NCBI GenBank assembly: GCA_021234155.1
Contig: JAJEKV010000004.1
Span: 8,562,109 to 8,626,108, forward strand
From: Isoetes taiwanensis
Lineage: Eukaryota; Streptophyta; Lycopodiopsida; Isoetales; Isoetaceae
Length of the DNA stretch: 64,000 nucleotides
Reading direction: 5' to 3'
Positions 37,427 to 49,500 of the stretch are shown here, piece after piece (the first letter of the stretch is position 1; every line of letters begins with the position of its first letter). Position numbers and translations under genes: made by a program. Below the pieces are notes generated by a model. It searched no databases, was not told the origin of the DNA, and was given only the letters and a program-made list of their open reading frames with translations.

Positions 37427-39052
37427 TCAGGTTTCTTCAGTTAGCTTTGGACATGCCCACAGTTTGGAATAGGATCCTTCATCCATGCCTTCATTAGAAT
37501 CACTGTCACTGCTTGATTCTGAATCTGATTTAATATACTCTGATAGAATATATTTACTAACCTGCAGCCGCCATGTCATAAACATTATTCGCAATAAAGA
37601 GATTTAAAAGGAATCTTGCAATCTATAACATATAATTTATCACTTCAAAAATTCATGTACTAGAATTGCAAAATGACTGTAAATTTTAATAGGACCATGA
37701 TCATGGAATAAGGACTCATGTTTTACTATATACCCCATTCAGGGACATCAATGCCTAGCTGGCTTTTTTGGCTTTTTTTTTTATTGCAGTTGCCCTCGTA
37801 ACCACTGCTATACTGTAAGATAGGCCTCCTGTGTGCAGCTTATGTTGCCAAATTTACTAGAACCTGGTTGGAAGCAAAATGTAATGGAATGGAAACAACT
37901 TTCATCTAGCCTTGCTCAATTAGTTGGATCATAATAATTTCCTGCATCAACTAATTAGCCTTTTGGCCATTGGATCAAAACCCATTTGCAGACATAACCG
38001 AGGCCGAACATGGTCAAAGTCCATCGCCCAAGTTTAAATTACAAACTTCACTTCAACCTTCATTCAGAGCAAATAGGCATAACATGGCAATACATTCATT
38101 TTCCACATGGTAGATAGGTCAAGAAGTACCGAATTTTGTAGTGCTGTTGTGAAGTTATGTTGGTGGTCTGCATTTTCCAGCCAATGATTGCCCTTGAAAA
38201 CATAGAAAACTTTTGATGGCCACCAAAATGTTCTACAAGTAGTACAAAATGCTCTTCTCGAAATAAACAGCCAAGATGGATTACCTGAAACCAATACCTT
38301 AGCTCTGGCAAAAACGTTCAGTCTAAAAGACATCCATCTGTTAGGAATCTGAATAATGGAGGCCCCAGACGACTGGCAAATGCATTTATGACAATGCAAT
38401 GCACCTACTAGCAATAGATGGGAGTTCCAGCAACATGGTTTTAGATCTTACCATCAAAGCAATTAATATAAGTTGTTCTGAAGGAATGCCAGGATAGGCT
38501 ACTAGCCGGGATGTTTGAAACAATGAGAGATTGCTAAGTAGACTACACCCAGAACAACATTCATTAAATTGATATATAGTGCAACTAAGACAGATAATGT
38601 TTTGGAAGGTTGCGTCTTCTTGATAGCAAAGGATGGGAAGAATAAAACCAGCCCCTTCCCCCAAACCCCTCCCCCAATGCAACTAAGACAGATAATGTTT
38701 AGGAAGGTTGCGTCTTCTTGATAGCAAAGGATGGGAAGAATAAAACCAGCCCCTTCCCCAAACCCCCAACACCCAAAAAAAACCCAAATATCAGTCCTAA
38801 GGTCAGTAATGCATATGCTTGAGACCACTAGAGTCAGCATGATAAATGATACCTTCACACGTCAATCTGAAGGCTTTCTTCCAATTGCCGCGACGCAATG
38901 GAAGTTTACTCAACTGATCAGTACTGGTTGTTTTACCATTTACATAAATACCACAGGATTGCAAGGTTTTTGCATTGATAAGCTTGCCCCTGAACGTCAG
39001 GAGGTACTTCACCTTCCAAAGCATATCATCACTAGCTGCAAGTCTCCAAGAT
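37427..39052 (-). CDS. F-box-type protein, last three exons
   Basis: Three exons join in phase on the minus strand. 39052-38853 (acceptor cttcatag, donor tgaag/gtatca) encodes SWRLAASDDMLWKVKYLLTF, the typical end of an F-box (SW..AA.DD.LW). 38284-38130 (acceptor ggtttcag, donor attcg/gtactt) encodes a Cys/Trp-rich stretch with CTTCRTFWWPSK. 37561-37427 (acceptor ggctgcag) encodes a Ser/Asp-rich acidic tail (SDSESSSDSDSNEG) ending KLTEET and TGA. F-box proteins recruit substrates to SCF ubiquitin ligases through Skp1. The exon with the conserved F-box start (LP..L...IL) was not found and should lie between 39053 and 43017. The phases (1/2 and 0/0) make the gene model sound; the exact subfamily is unknown. 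Confidence 0.6.
38581..38770 (+). repeat. Tandem duplication of ~97 bp in an intron
   Basis: Two adjacent copies of caactaagacagataatgtt...ccagccccttccc, differing by a few bases and by the C/A-rich end, lie in the intron between the first two F-box exons. Confidence 0.9.
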
Positions 39053-40591
39053 CTATGAAGTGAAACCAACAAATTACATCAAAAGTTCCAAGAAGTTGTG
39101 AATACAACATATCTCACCTACAAACACATGAGCAAAATGCTAATGAACGTGCATCAAGAAAATTGAACACAAGAGTCAGTATATCATCTGGTGGGGCGCT
39201 ATAATCTGAAACAAAAAAAATATCCATAAGATCCATTGTTGTGGCCGTAATCGACGGCATTAAAAGCTATTGAATGACTAGAGCCGATACAAAAGTGTCA
39301 AGATTAATTTGAAACCCTAGTTTAGTTTGGTAAATGAAAAAGGCTAAATGTCAACAAATTTTATATCATTGTAAAAGTACTTGAGGAGAAGAGAAATGAA
39401 TGACATTCCAAACTTCAAAGAGCTGAACTATGGTGCTCGATAAATCTGAACTGGCTAGGTTACCCCAAAAAGGCAGAAAAAACCAACACGGAAACAAGTT
39501 ATTTTATATCTTCTTGAATCTCTATTAGTCCAATCGAACAGATTTGGCTGAGATTGACAATATTCACATAAAAATTGTAGATACAAGAGATATACCAGCT
39601 GACAATTGGAAAACAGGGACTTCAAACCAGACACAAGAACCTTCTAGATGGGTAGATATTATTAATAAGCCAGCTAAAAAACCATCAGTGCCACTTTGGA
39701 GGAGGAGAGAAAAAGAGCACAAAAGGCCTGCAAAGTTGTTTCTGATCCCCGCCTGCAGCATTGATTTTGTGACAAAGACTTAGCGCATGCCTGGCCATGG
39801 AATTAAAAGCGCTTAGAAAAAGGTGCTATAAAAAAAACCACTAATTATCAAGCTAGGTAACCCTCAAAAATAGGAGAAATTTTGGAGTACTATGAATGGA
39901 CAAGGATCTAACTCCCCTGCATGTTCAAAATAAAATGAGATGCCTATAAGAGATTGGCTAAAGCGAGAAAAGATGCAAACAAATGAAAGATTCGTGTAAG
40001 TAAAAATTGAGATAAACTTCCAAATGCTATATGCATATTGTTGCTTGCTCCTTTCAACCCTAGATATCAGATTATACAGCTCAGACACATCTCCCTTCGC
40101 TTTGCCACACACATTAGACGGAGAATTCCAGGTGATAACTCTAATATGCAGGTCACAAACATCTTGGGGCCTCGCAGAATGAACAGAAAAGGCTTCCTCG
40201 GCGCACCCTTAAATCCTGATAAGACATCAAAGAAAGTTGGTACCCCAGAGCCTCATATCGGGTTGTCTCACTAGGACGTGATTTAAAGCAGCTTCAATAT
40301 CAGCTAGATGCTCCAACATGGTCCAAGATGGATATCAACCAGCTCATCAGGCATGATTCAGAGCAGTCCTACATAGCCAGGACATGGAAAATGCCAAAAG
40401 GCTTCCCACCAAAATATGCAGTTTTATGAAACTGCTTTCTGGATAATTAGGTATTCATCTATCACCGGAAGCACAAGCTACTATGGGACAGTTTAGAATA
40501 TCATTCATCAACTGGAGATTAAAAGAGGCCAAGCAGTGAAACCTAGGGTCGAATGGCCAAAACGATGTGCAAAATATGCCATTTGGCCAAA
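39053..40591. other. Intron or intergenic sequence
   Basis: AT-rich sequence upstream of the recognised F-box exon. No exon with a clear F-box start was found. Frames at 39544-39783 (plus) and 39564-39761 (minus) lack support. Confidence 0.45.
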
Positions 40592-40735
40592 ATATAATCA
40601 AAAGAGCACTTTCCTTTCACATCCAGAATACTATAAGATCCAAGGTAGGTTCTGTGTCATTTGGCCAAAATTGGATTGAAAAAGCACTTTACTTTCACTC
40701 CAGAATACTATAAGATCCGAGGTAGGTTCTGTTGT
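40592..40735 (+). repeat. Short tandem duplication of ~70 bp
   Basis: The phrase tttggccaaaat, ...aaaagcactttcctttcac, ...ccagaatactataagatcc, aggtaggttctgt occurs twice in succession with small differences. Confidence 0.85.
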
Positions 40736-40926
40736 CTCTTTGAAGACCCCATCCCTATCAAAATGTGTGGAAAAATCAAGAGGACTCTCTAAAACCCGTC
40801 TGCCATTCCAAACTCCATGATCCCAAACTGTTATGAAAGGAAGAATGAAGCTATTTTTGTTCACTTTAGGCCCCTTGGGCTGATGCTGTTTCTATCTTTA
40901 GGGCGTTCCTTCACTTTTAATTAAGC

Positions 40927-41088
40927 TCATGAACAAATAAAGATCCGCAAGGCTGTGGATTCCTGAGAAGGCAATAGGCAGGTAGCTTCCGCTTCATCTT
41001 CTTCATATTCCAACATGTCCAAACTACATAAAGTGCATTTCCTATCCTCCCGATTAAGATGCTTAGTCCGCCTCTGCTCAATCCTCGC
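40927..41088 (-). other. Open segment with a CxxC motif, possible exon or LINE remnant
   Basis: After acceptor cattttctag a 54-codon frame runs to TGA and reads a charged sequence with EDRKCTLCSLDMLEYEEDE. It could be a terminal exon or a remnant of a LINE C-terminal zinc motif, which has similar C..C and ED spacing but normally a following His that is absent here. Confidence 0.22.
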
Positions 41089-41956
41089 CTAGAAAATGAC
41101 ACTTGAATTGCCCCATGGAGAATATCACCTTATTGAGAGGTCCATATCAAGATAGCCAGGCCTTACCATAACACCAGAAAAAGGTTCAGAGAATTCTCCT
41201 TGTGAAATTTCGGGAAAGAAAACGGGCAGAAGAACAGAAGAATAAGCATTCTCTTCAGCAGAGAAGACGAGAAGACAGATAAGGTTCATAAAAGGCCAGA
41301 TGTTGATATCAGAAACTTCCTTGGAGCAGCCAGGATTGCGATTGGATAATTTCATTGAATTTTGACTAGTTGTTTTAGTATAGAACCTTTTCAGTGTCTT
41401 GGAGGCTTTCACCCTCCTTGCATATCCTCAATTTTGTATGTTCTTGGTCCCATAGACCCTACTTCCATAGACGTTCATACATCAACCAACCTTCCTTGTT
41501 TACTTACTTTCTTAAGAGGTCACTAGTGTCACTCACTCCTTTGACATCACGAAGTTTCCTCTTCTGTGTGAAGACGTGTTGTGCCTCTTCTAACCTGTTT
41601 TGCCTCTTCATCAACAACGAAGAATAAAAAAACTTCTGTTTGCTTTAGGCCACTTGCGCTGCTGTCCCTATCTTTTAAGATGCTCCTTTTATAAGCAGCT
41701 CATGAGCAAATAAAGATACATATTTCTGGTCATAATACTTCATGAGGTAAGGTTGTTGATGTCAGAAAAGACAATGATATCTTCCTCTTATGATGTAAGT
41801 AGCAAAGATGAAATGTTGTCCCGTCAGTTTTAGATTGGGTGCCAAGTTATATTTGAATGGAGGTATTTTGCCAATTGCAAAACCAAGAGTATTTTAGTCT
41901 TAACTGTTCGATCAAACTAGCACGTCGTACTGCCTTGATCAGCCAGCGCTATTGAA

Positions 41957-42535
41957 GAGATATAAGCGAGGTCTCAGGTGTCCTCGCCCCAAAGTGGCAT
42001 AACTTTTGTAAAAAAGACACTACTTGGAAAGCCACTTCAAGCCATAAGAGTTTAGCTCTAGCATCAAATTCAGCCAGAATTATATTATGAGGCACTGAGG
42101 GTTTACCTTATACTTTGCTCCAGGTTCTAGACAACACCTGATTTTCAACAATTTGCTTATTTTGGGCTTCTGGAATACATGTTTCTTATAACACATGTTT
42201 CCTATATACATATTCCTTATATATCGACTCTACCTATTGGGGAGATATAAGGCAGCCAAGGAGGTCTCCGCTGTCCTCGCCCCAAAGTGGCATAGCTTAT
42301 GTAAAAAAAACACTACTTGAAAAGCCACTTCAAGCCATAAGAGTTTAGCTTTAGCATCAAATTCAGCCAGAATTATATTAAGAGGCACTGAGGGTTTACC
42401 TTATACTTTGTTCCAGGTTCTAGACAACACTTGATTTTCAACAATTTGCTTATTTTGGGCTTCGGGAATACATGTTTCTTATAACGTATGTTTCCTATAT
42501 ACATATTCCTTATATATCAACTCTCACTCCACCTG
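41957..42535 (+). repeat. Tandem duplication of ~285 bp
   Basis: Two adjacent copies start at gagatataag (41957 and 42242). Both run through cctcgccccaaagtggcat, gccacttcaagccataagag and tacatattccttatatatc. They differ by a small number of substitutions, so the duplication is moderately recent. It is non-coding. Confidence 0.93.
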
Positions 42536-43017
42536 TTGACTCATTTTGCACCTTCATTCAAATAGGCATTTTTATGGATACGAAAGGGGGTATGCAGGCT
42601 TATTGATTCAAGGTCCCATATGCTTACTGTACTCAGTTATTACTTGGTGCAAGAAACAATGTAAATGGTCCTGTCATGTAAGAGATGTCTAATATTCTGT
42701 AACAGCATCATGATCACTGAAAAATGGATTTCTAAAATATTATAAGTAAAGGGAGGAAATTGAAATTTACTGGAAAACAGAGATTGTTAACTATCAAGTA
42801 ACCTAAAGGCAGAGAATAACAGACAGAGAAGCGGCTATAAATATCATGCTCCTTATGGGGCCAGGCCAATCATGGTCTATGAATTTTCCCAAGCTAGTGT
42901 GAGAAGATGCCTTGATTGCATGAATTGAACATGTTAGCAATTAGCATTTGGGACGGTTCTAGATGTTGATTTTTAGAGCTAATTGGAATATAGTGCCAGC
43001 GGGGGTGTGAGTATGAA

Positions 43018-44219
43018 CTACAGAGCATCAATGAAGCATAGAAATGCCATTGCAGCAACAGTTTTCTGAACCATATGCGCATGCTTCCCACGTTCTAGTA
43101 CCGAGAGTTTATTATCTGATAGGTCCCGTTTGACAACATACCCATTTCTAGCATAAATATATCAAATGACGATTGAGATTAACATCTTGGTGGCCTCATT
43201 TGTCGGTTCATCCAACCTAATAGGAATTTTGTCAGTATATAATGTTCCCACATGGCACAATTTGCACAGATCTTTTTCCTGTCGTTCCTAGAGTTTGCTT
43301 TTATTATCTATAGCCTCCTGCCAAAACTCTTCTTGTAAAAGATATCCAATTGACTGGCTTATGCTCTTGATTATTTGTCTCCTCAATATTCTGTAGTACA
43401 TGCCACATAAAACTTGTCTCTTGCATGCTTGATACTTAAGAGAAGGCAGGCCCAAATCATGTTCATTAAGTGCTTACTTGGGCGACAAGAAAAAAGTGAA
43501 CAACATTTTATCACTTATGAAAGAACATGACCCTCAGACCATAATGTAATCAATGTCTATCCTTCTTGATGCTCCATGAAACAATGATGAAAAAGTGATG
43601 CGAAGATGCAATTACCATATTGTTCATATTGATGCCTAGATTGCCTTCGTGATGCCACAACAGCCTGTTTAAATGAACTGGCTGCCAGTGACCGTCTCTG
43701 CCTTGGCATAACTGATTCCACATCTTGCAAAAGTGCGTTTGCAGCTGACACTTGTTGTTTCCAATACATTCTAGCAGACAATTCACAGCACATCAGTAAA
43801 CTAAAGTTCAAATCAGAAATGTAGAACAAAAAATGCAATTTAGCTGCTTCAAGGACATGTAATGCTCTCCAATGCAGCTAAGTTTTTCTATATGATAAAC
43901 TCTCTCTGCAACTAACCACATACTGTTTCTAATTCTAGCAAATTATATTAAAGGTACAGGGGGTGCAGAACTGTACTGCGATAGAGAATCGAAAGCTATC
44001 AATACATCTCGGAACATAACCCCCTGGAGTGTCTTGGATGCACTAGAATAGATAACTCTCAGAAGATGGCCAAGCTCCTTACATGCCTCGGAATAGTCAA
44101 TCCTGCGAAGTAGGTTCATTTAATGTGTACATGTCACAATTGAGGTCTTCTGCATCACAAATGGCTTGCCTGTTCCTTAGAGCACTCCCTAGCTCAAGGC
44201 GTTCGTAACGCCGCTCCAT
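43018..44219 (-). CDS. C-terminal exons of an unrecognised plant gene
   Basis: Three exons join in phase: 44102-43977 (acceptor cttcgcag, donor tcgca/gtacag), 43770-43616 (acceptor tctgctag, donor aatatg/gtaatt) and 43094-43018 (acceptor gtactag, ending CTG TAG). The product is helical and basic, with KELGHLLRVIYSSASK, QVSAANALLQDVESV and RQRRSLAASSF. It ends KTVAAMAFLCFIDAL. A further open segment at 44219-44131 begins with ATG (MERRYERLELGSALRNRQ) and looks coding. Only 28 bp separate it from the next exon, too short for an intron and not a multiple of three, so a sequence error or frameshift is likely there. The alternating helical pattern could suit a BAR or coiled-coil protein such as a sorting nexin, but I cannot claim that. 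The copia relic lies just upstream. Confidence 0.5.
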
Positions 44220-44962
44220 GCTTCACCTGAAATTTTAAGGGCACTCTTCAAAGATTTGGCAAATTTGGCAAATTCTAGTTTGCCACCTGGGACTGGGTTG
44301 GGGGTCCATTTTTAATTGAAGGTTGGGGCATTTTTACATGCTCATTTGGTATTTTCCCAATGGGGACATTCTTGGGGTGGCATGGTCTTAGACGATCTTT
44401 GTGTCCAATTTTTTGGCGATGGCTGTGATAGTCGTGGCAGAAATAGGATTTTTATGGGAAGCATACTGCCCCTGCTAACTGGGGCACATTTCCTAGGTCT
44501 TATGCCAGAGAGTGCATTGTGGGTGGTTGAGCAATGTGAATTCCAAGGAAATGAGTGAGCTCACCAAGATCAACGATGTGGAAGCATTGGGCCAATGCCT
44601 CTTTAAGATCATTCAAGCTAGCAATCTTGGCACTAGCAAGCAGCAAATCATCAATGTAATAAGCACAATGAGGATCCATTCATGAGCTGTCCGTTTTACA
44701 TGAATGTTCCAATCTGCCTGACTGCGCACATAGCCAGCCAAGAGTTACAAGAAAATTGCCTATGGTATTGTGCAATTACGAGGTGACTGCCGGAGGCCAT
44801 AGATGGCCTTAACTTGCAAACTTGGCCACGTGCATGTTTATCCTCAAATCCTTGGGGTTGTTGCATGTATACTTCCTCAACTAGATCGCTTTGTAAGAAT
44901 GCAGTCCATGTGATGGACTTCCATATCTTTTGTTGCAGCAAGTGCAAGGATGGTATGAATTG

Positions 44963-45423
44963 GGGCGTCCGTATTTAGAGTCCGGGATGTGGTATTTCCG
45001 GACTTTCTTGATGGTATTTCTGGACATCCATTATCAGCCAAGTGGTATTTCCGGCCAAAACAGGTGGTAATTCCGGCCAAAAAGGTGGTATTTCCGGCCA
45101 AAAAGTGGTATTTCTGGCCAAAAACCAAGCGCGAAACTGCGCGGCGGAGCTGAAATCTTTGGTCGGATCATTTTTGCAGCTCCGTGGACGGCTTGAGCTG
45201 CTTCAAAAGCCCTTCTAATCACTTTGTCTGCCTCTTTAACGTTAGTTTGATGAAGAGAGGAAGCGATTTGAGCCCAGATAGAGCCGGATTGATCCAAAAA
45301 TGCCCAAAAACAGTTGATTCTGGGCTTGAAACTGTGACGTTACAGTGGCTGATCACGGGTGGCCGGAAATACCACAAAAAAAATCCAGAAATACCACATC
45401 CCGGACTCTAAATATGGCGGTCC
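44963..45423. mobile_element. Mutator-like MITE inserted in copia RT
   Basis: A 461 bp element has terminal inverted repeats of about 35 bp; both ends contain tatttagagtccgggatgtg. It is flanked by an exact 9 bp direct repeat, tatgaattg, at 44954-44962 and 45424-45432. A 9 bp duplication is characteristic of Mutator-like elements. One copy of the 9 bp plus the flanks restores the continuity of the copia RT frame. Inside, the phrase ggtatttccggccaaaa is repeated several times (45040-45130). No transposase is present. A minus-strand open stretch at 45150-45297 could be captured host sequence. Confidence 0.85.
45041..45130 (+). repeat. Subterminal ~20 bp repeats within the Mutator-like MITE
   Basis: Four near-identical ggtatttccggccaaaa units in a row, also related to the TIR. 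Such subterminal arrays are common transposase-binding sites in plant DNA elements. Confidence 0.7.
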
Positions 45424-45838
45424 TATGAATTGATGATAAGCGAGCTACAAGAGAAAAAGCATCTTTAAAATCAACACCGGGCATTTGGTTGAAACCACGA
45501 GCAACTAATCTGGCCTTATAGCGCTCGATTTGACTGTGTAGATTAATTATATTTGATACTGAATATCCATTCGCAACTGGTAGCTTTGCTGCCTTGGGGC
45601 AAATCAAATGTATGGTTATTAATCAAAGATTGATATTCTTTCGTCATAGCAGCCTTTCATTCTTCCGTCATTGCAGCCTTCCATTCGAGAATGAGATCCT
45701 TTTATGGCATCCTGGAAACATGAAGGTTCATTAATTGTAGCGGCATAATGTAAGGCATACCTTTGAAGACTGCATTCAGTTGGTTTCCAAGTGCAATCTG
45801 GGCGAGATGTAGGAAGATTCTCTTATGGGAGAATATCT

Positions 45839-45843
45839 GAACC
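45839..45843. repeat. Target-site duplication of the gypsy element, left
   Basis: The sequence gaacc directly precedes the LTR start TGTGACGCTCC. The identical gaacc follows the other LTR at 58976-58980. Confidence 0.9.
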
Positions 45844-47445
45844 TGTGACGCTCCCAGAATATATACGACCCTCGGACGTATACATACGGGGACTTTCCCC
45901 TCCCATGGCAACCATCTCACCATGAGCAGGGCCCTCCGTCTATTTCAGGCCATCTATGAAATGAGGCCCGAAAGAAGGACACGAAGGGGTCATTCGGCCC
46001 ACGCCTTCAGTGGGACTCCTACGTCGCGGAAGCATGAATACAAGGGTTAGCACACAGCATGAATATACATAAATAACCACCACCGAGGGGTGGCGATCCA
46101 TCTAATATACCAGCGGCGTAGAATATGCATCTAATCCTCACGAAAACACCCGGAACCCAGGTTCTACCCCCTCGGACTCCGTGAGGATCGACCGACTACG
46201 GGCCTCAAGGGATCGGCAGGCCAGGAGTCTTGGCATGGCGTTGGCTGGCATAGAACATTGGGCGGGGGTTGTCCACTCCATCCGCCCCCCCTGTGCACAC
46301 TTTGCGGATGGGTCGATTCATGCTATGGCTTTGCTATAGCCGGGAGGAGACGCAAACTCGGGGCATCACCCTCTGAGCCTACTCGGGTTCATGACGCTGG
46401 TCCGATGAGGCAAGTCGGGGAGGCGTCCCTTTCGTAATCACAGTGGTTCCATGGGTGAGCTAGAGAATACGTGCGCATCGGCGACCCCCGCACCGTGCAG
46501 GACTTACTCACCCTAAATCTACTCAAAGTGCATGGTGCTCCATACGGATCACACCTCTACACCCGAGGGGAGTGTCGGACCCATACCCGGCCCTCAACGT
46601 GACCCGGCTATCGAGGCCTAGCCCATTGTAGGAGTCTCGGGAGCCTTGTATGCTCATGCAAGACCCCACCCCTCATGTCACCTGCTTGTGTTCCTTGTCG
46701 GTGCTAAGCCGGACCATAGCATCTAGGACCCGGTGGGTTCTTGTGCACTGAGCCGCATTTAATGGGGGGTATGCCTATCTAGGAGCATACTACAATACAC
46801 GGTTCGAGGCCTCTACCCCGTAATCCCCCGTTTGAGTCGAGATTAAACAAAGAACTAACAATCCATCCTTTAGAGTAAGAACCGAATTGAATATAAAGAG
46901 AACTTGTTTGTACAATCAAGGGTTAGTTTCTATGATTGATTCACAAAGAGAACAGAGAGAGACGGACACAACCAAGTGTTAACTAGAATTCACATAGCCA
47001 CCTACCTGAATTTTGGCTGGACTCGTTTCCATGGGGCGCCTCCATCTTCTGGGAGTTGAGAATTCATTTGTTACTTCACGAGGGGCATTGTTATGGTGAT
47101 CTTACGCAAGTGTCGATGGCCTTGACTCTGGCCTTCCTTGGTCGATCTTCAGGAGTCAATCCCAGGGATAGGGGTCAAGTTGGCATCCAAACTTGGCAAT
47201 CCCCATGCTACCCAATCGATTGGGGCAGGTGGCGCCTTCCCAAATGGTAATTAGCCTAATTTCCTAGGTTATAGGTTATTATTATTAATGTGTTAAATTA
47301 GCATAGCTAATTTAATCTTTTTTAAGGTAACCCCTAGGTTGCAATTAAGTTCCCATACCCCATGGTAGCGTACCTTTAGGGAGTGGCGTGCTTGTATTTA
47401 TGCGTGTCCCGTATAGTAGACCGTATAAATACGTGGAACGTCACA
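45844..47445 (-). repeat. Gypsy 3' LTR
   Basis: 1602 bp, starting TGTGACGCTCCC and ending GGAACGTCACA on the plus strand. It matches 57359-58975 throughout, with differences concentrated at CTG/CAG triplets. It is 3' by the orientation of the coding region and by the adjoining polypurine tract. Confidence 0.93.
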
Positions 47446-47458
47446 TTCTCCCCTCCTT
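47446..47458 (-). promoter_or_regulatory. Polypurine tract of the gypsy element
   Basis: On the minus strand aaggaggggagaa lies immediately before the LTR TG. This is the position and composition used to prime plus-strand DNA synthesis. Confidence 0.85.
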
Positions 47459-48072
47459 AAAAATAATCTTTGTCCTCGGCATTGGGGTTAGGTAATTGAA
47501 TACATATCGTAAAAGCAATCGAATTAGAAAATGAAGTTAAGAATATAACATTAATACGTTGAGATTATAGTAATTGGACGATAATACATTGAAGTTAAAA
47601 TATCAAAGTACAAGCACCAAGGTGCCGATACAAACTTATGATCAAGGGAGTTTAGGACCGAAGTCCCATTTAAAACATTTCGACAAAGAAAAATCACACA
47701 TGTAGACAAAACCAATACGGAAAAGTTGGGTCATCGGCAACCCTCTATACAAAGGCGGTGACAACTTGTTCAGCGGCACGCACACAACCATATACCGTAG
47801 GTTAATAATATGATTAAGTTGTGGTTGAAGGGACCACCCCTACAAATAAAAAGAAAAAAAAATATCTAGAAGGGAATCTATCATGTGTATGCGGCTTGCA
47901 ATTCATTGTGGCATAAGGAATGGTGGAGTTCCCGTATAGCCGGAATGAAGCAGTTCTATTTACTAGATGCCTTCCTAGCAATTCGCGGTCATGTCAACAT
48001 CAACAATACACCACGTCCTAGAGAACACGAAGGTGATCTCATCATCGGTTATTATTATCATATCACGATCGT
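47459..48072. other. Gypsy 3' untranslated region
   Basis: AT-rich sequence between the chromodomain and the polypurine tract, with no supported coding frame. Confidence 0.55.
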
Positions 48073-48336
48073 CTACCCTCTAAAACATGATTCTCGGTCA
48101 ATCAAGCCTTCAAGCTTACCACGGGGCGGGGTTGATAGCATCGTTGATGGTGCGGCCTTGAGATTCCCGCATGAAGTCGGATAGTGCTTCTCAAGGTCTA
48201 TCTTCATCACCCAGGTAGCATCTTCAAGCGGTAAGTGCTTCCACTTGACCAAGTATTGCAACATTTGAGTCCTTCCGGTGCGTTTGTAAGCTCGATCAAG
48301 AAGAGCTTGGGCACTATCTCCGGTGCTCTTGGTCAT
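48073..48336 (-). pseudogene. Gypsy chromodomain
   Basis: The frame reads LVKWKHLPLEDATW preceded by ALLDRAYKRTGRTQMLQY, a match to the chromodomain at the C terminus of chromovirus integrases. It is thought to guide integration to particular chromatin. It ends in a region without clear continuation, probably the pol stop. Confidence 0.75.
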
Positions 48337-48599
48337 TTCAGGAGGGTAGGGGTATCCAAAACCTCCTCACGGATCAGGGGTGTGTTGCTTGAGGAAGACT
48401 CACGTGAAAGACCTTGTGGATTTTCAAGCGGGGTGGCAAGTCCAAGCGATATGCTGTTCTCCTATCACGTTGGTAATCTGAGCGGCCCATTATCGGGTGC
48501 CAACTTCTTCTGATTACCAATTTTAAGCTTGCCTTGTTTTACTTTGATCTTAAGCCAAACTGATTAGCCCACCGGAAGATTAGGTGGGGTTCGGTGCTT

Positions 48600-49500
48600 A
48601 TCCGCTAGACTCTTGACGACATTGCGTGCGGCCAATAAGTAACCGAACTTCTTCCACCAAGGCTGCATTTCTAGAAGGAGTTGTTGCGAGACCTCCACTT
48701 TAGAAATAGGATTATGCGATAATGCGGAGTAAGACATTGATAGCCATAAGTTATCATGAAGGGAGACATTCTAGAAGACTCTGCTTTAATCTTGTTGTGG
48801 CGAATTCTACCAAGTAAATATAATCAGCCCATTGTATTTGTTTACTCCATACATAGCTTCTTAGCATATCTTCGATAATACGATTGATACGCTTTCTGTT
48901 TGACCATCATGCGAGGATGGTAGAACGTACTCATGGCAAGCTTGGTGCGGATGGTGGCGAAGAAATCCTTCGAATGCGACAAACTTAGGATCCCTATCGA
49001 TACAATTACTCTCGGCATCCCGTGCAACCCTGAAAATTTCCTTTGCAAAGAGCAAGGCGGTGTCGAAGGCGGTGTCCGTGGTGCGACATGGCGGGAAGTG
49101 AGCCATCTTTGATAATTTGTCGACCCGCGACCATTAAGGCATCATACCCCGGAGAAATGCGTGGAAGCCCCACAATGAAATCCATGGTTATGACTTCCCA
49201 CTTGGCGTTGGGCACATCCAAAGGTTGCAACTCCCGGGAACTCTTAATTGCTCGACCTTGGTTTTCGACAAACGACCTTTCGTTTGATGTACCTAGCAAT
49301 ATCCTTCTTCATGGAAGGCCAAAAATAGCTGGAGCGGATCTTAAAGTAAGTTTTCATAAAACCCCATATGTCTGCTATAGGGCTGTTGTGTGTGTCATGG
49401 AGAATCAGCTTTCGCACCCACGAAGTCATTTGGAACACACAACTTATCTTTGTAATATAATAAATTGCCCTCCTTCTTATATGAGCGGAATGCTTCACGT
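48600..49500 (-). pseudogene. Gypsy integrase
   Basis: From 49500 downward there are zinc-binding remnants (YFWPSMKKDIARY, VVCRKPR). Then comes the catalytic core start (KWEVITMDFIVGLPRISPGYD) with its first Asp, and later core segments (FFATIRTKLAMSTFYHP). Frames change several times. The second copy at 62131-62547 has this same region open, and differences between the copies lie at former CTG/CAG sites, so this integrase may be less damaged than it looks. Confidence 0.8.

Larger units (their letters stand above)
44500..45843 (-). pseudogene. Ty1/copia reverse transcriptase region, split by a MITE
   Basis: On the minus strand the RT begins with an EPSCFQDAIK-like segment. It continues through ERYKARLVARGFNQMPGVDF and then reaches the insertion at 45423-44963. 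Beyond it come ILALAATKDMEVHHMD, EEVYMQQPQGFEDKHARG and, at about 44590-44500, VDLGELTHFLGIHIA. The order and motifs are those of copia RT. A short imperfect duplication (about 45640-45694), frameshifts and stops show an old, inactive copy. The upstream part (integrase end) is at 58976-59250, separated by the inserted gypsy element. Confidence 0.8.

Noticed and set aside
45034-45297. Real gene inside the Mutator-like MITE
   Set aside because: About half of the frame is a translation of the ggtatttccggcc subterminal repeats. The remaining stretch is too short to call and is mentioned only as possible capture.
46000-47445. Ancient promoter or gene within the LTR
   Set aside because: The frames differ between the two LTRs and no domain is visible; only LTR function is supported.
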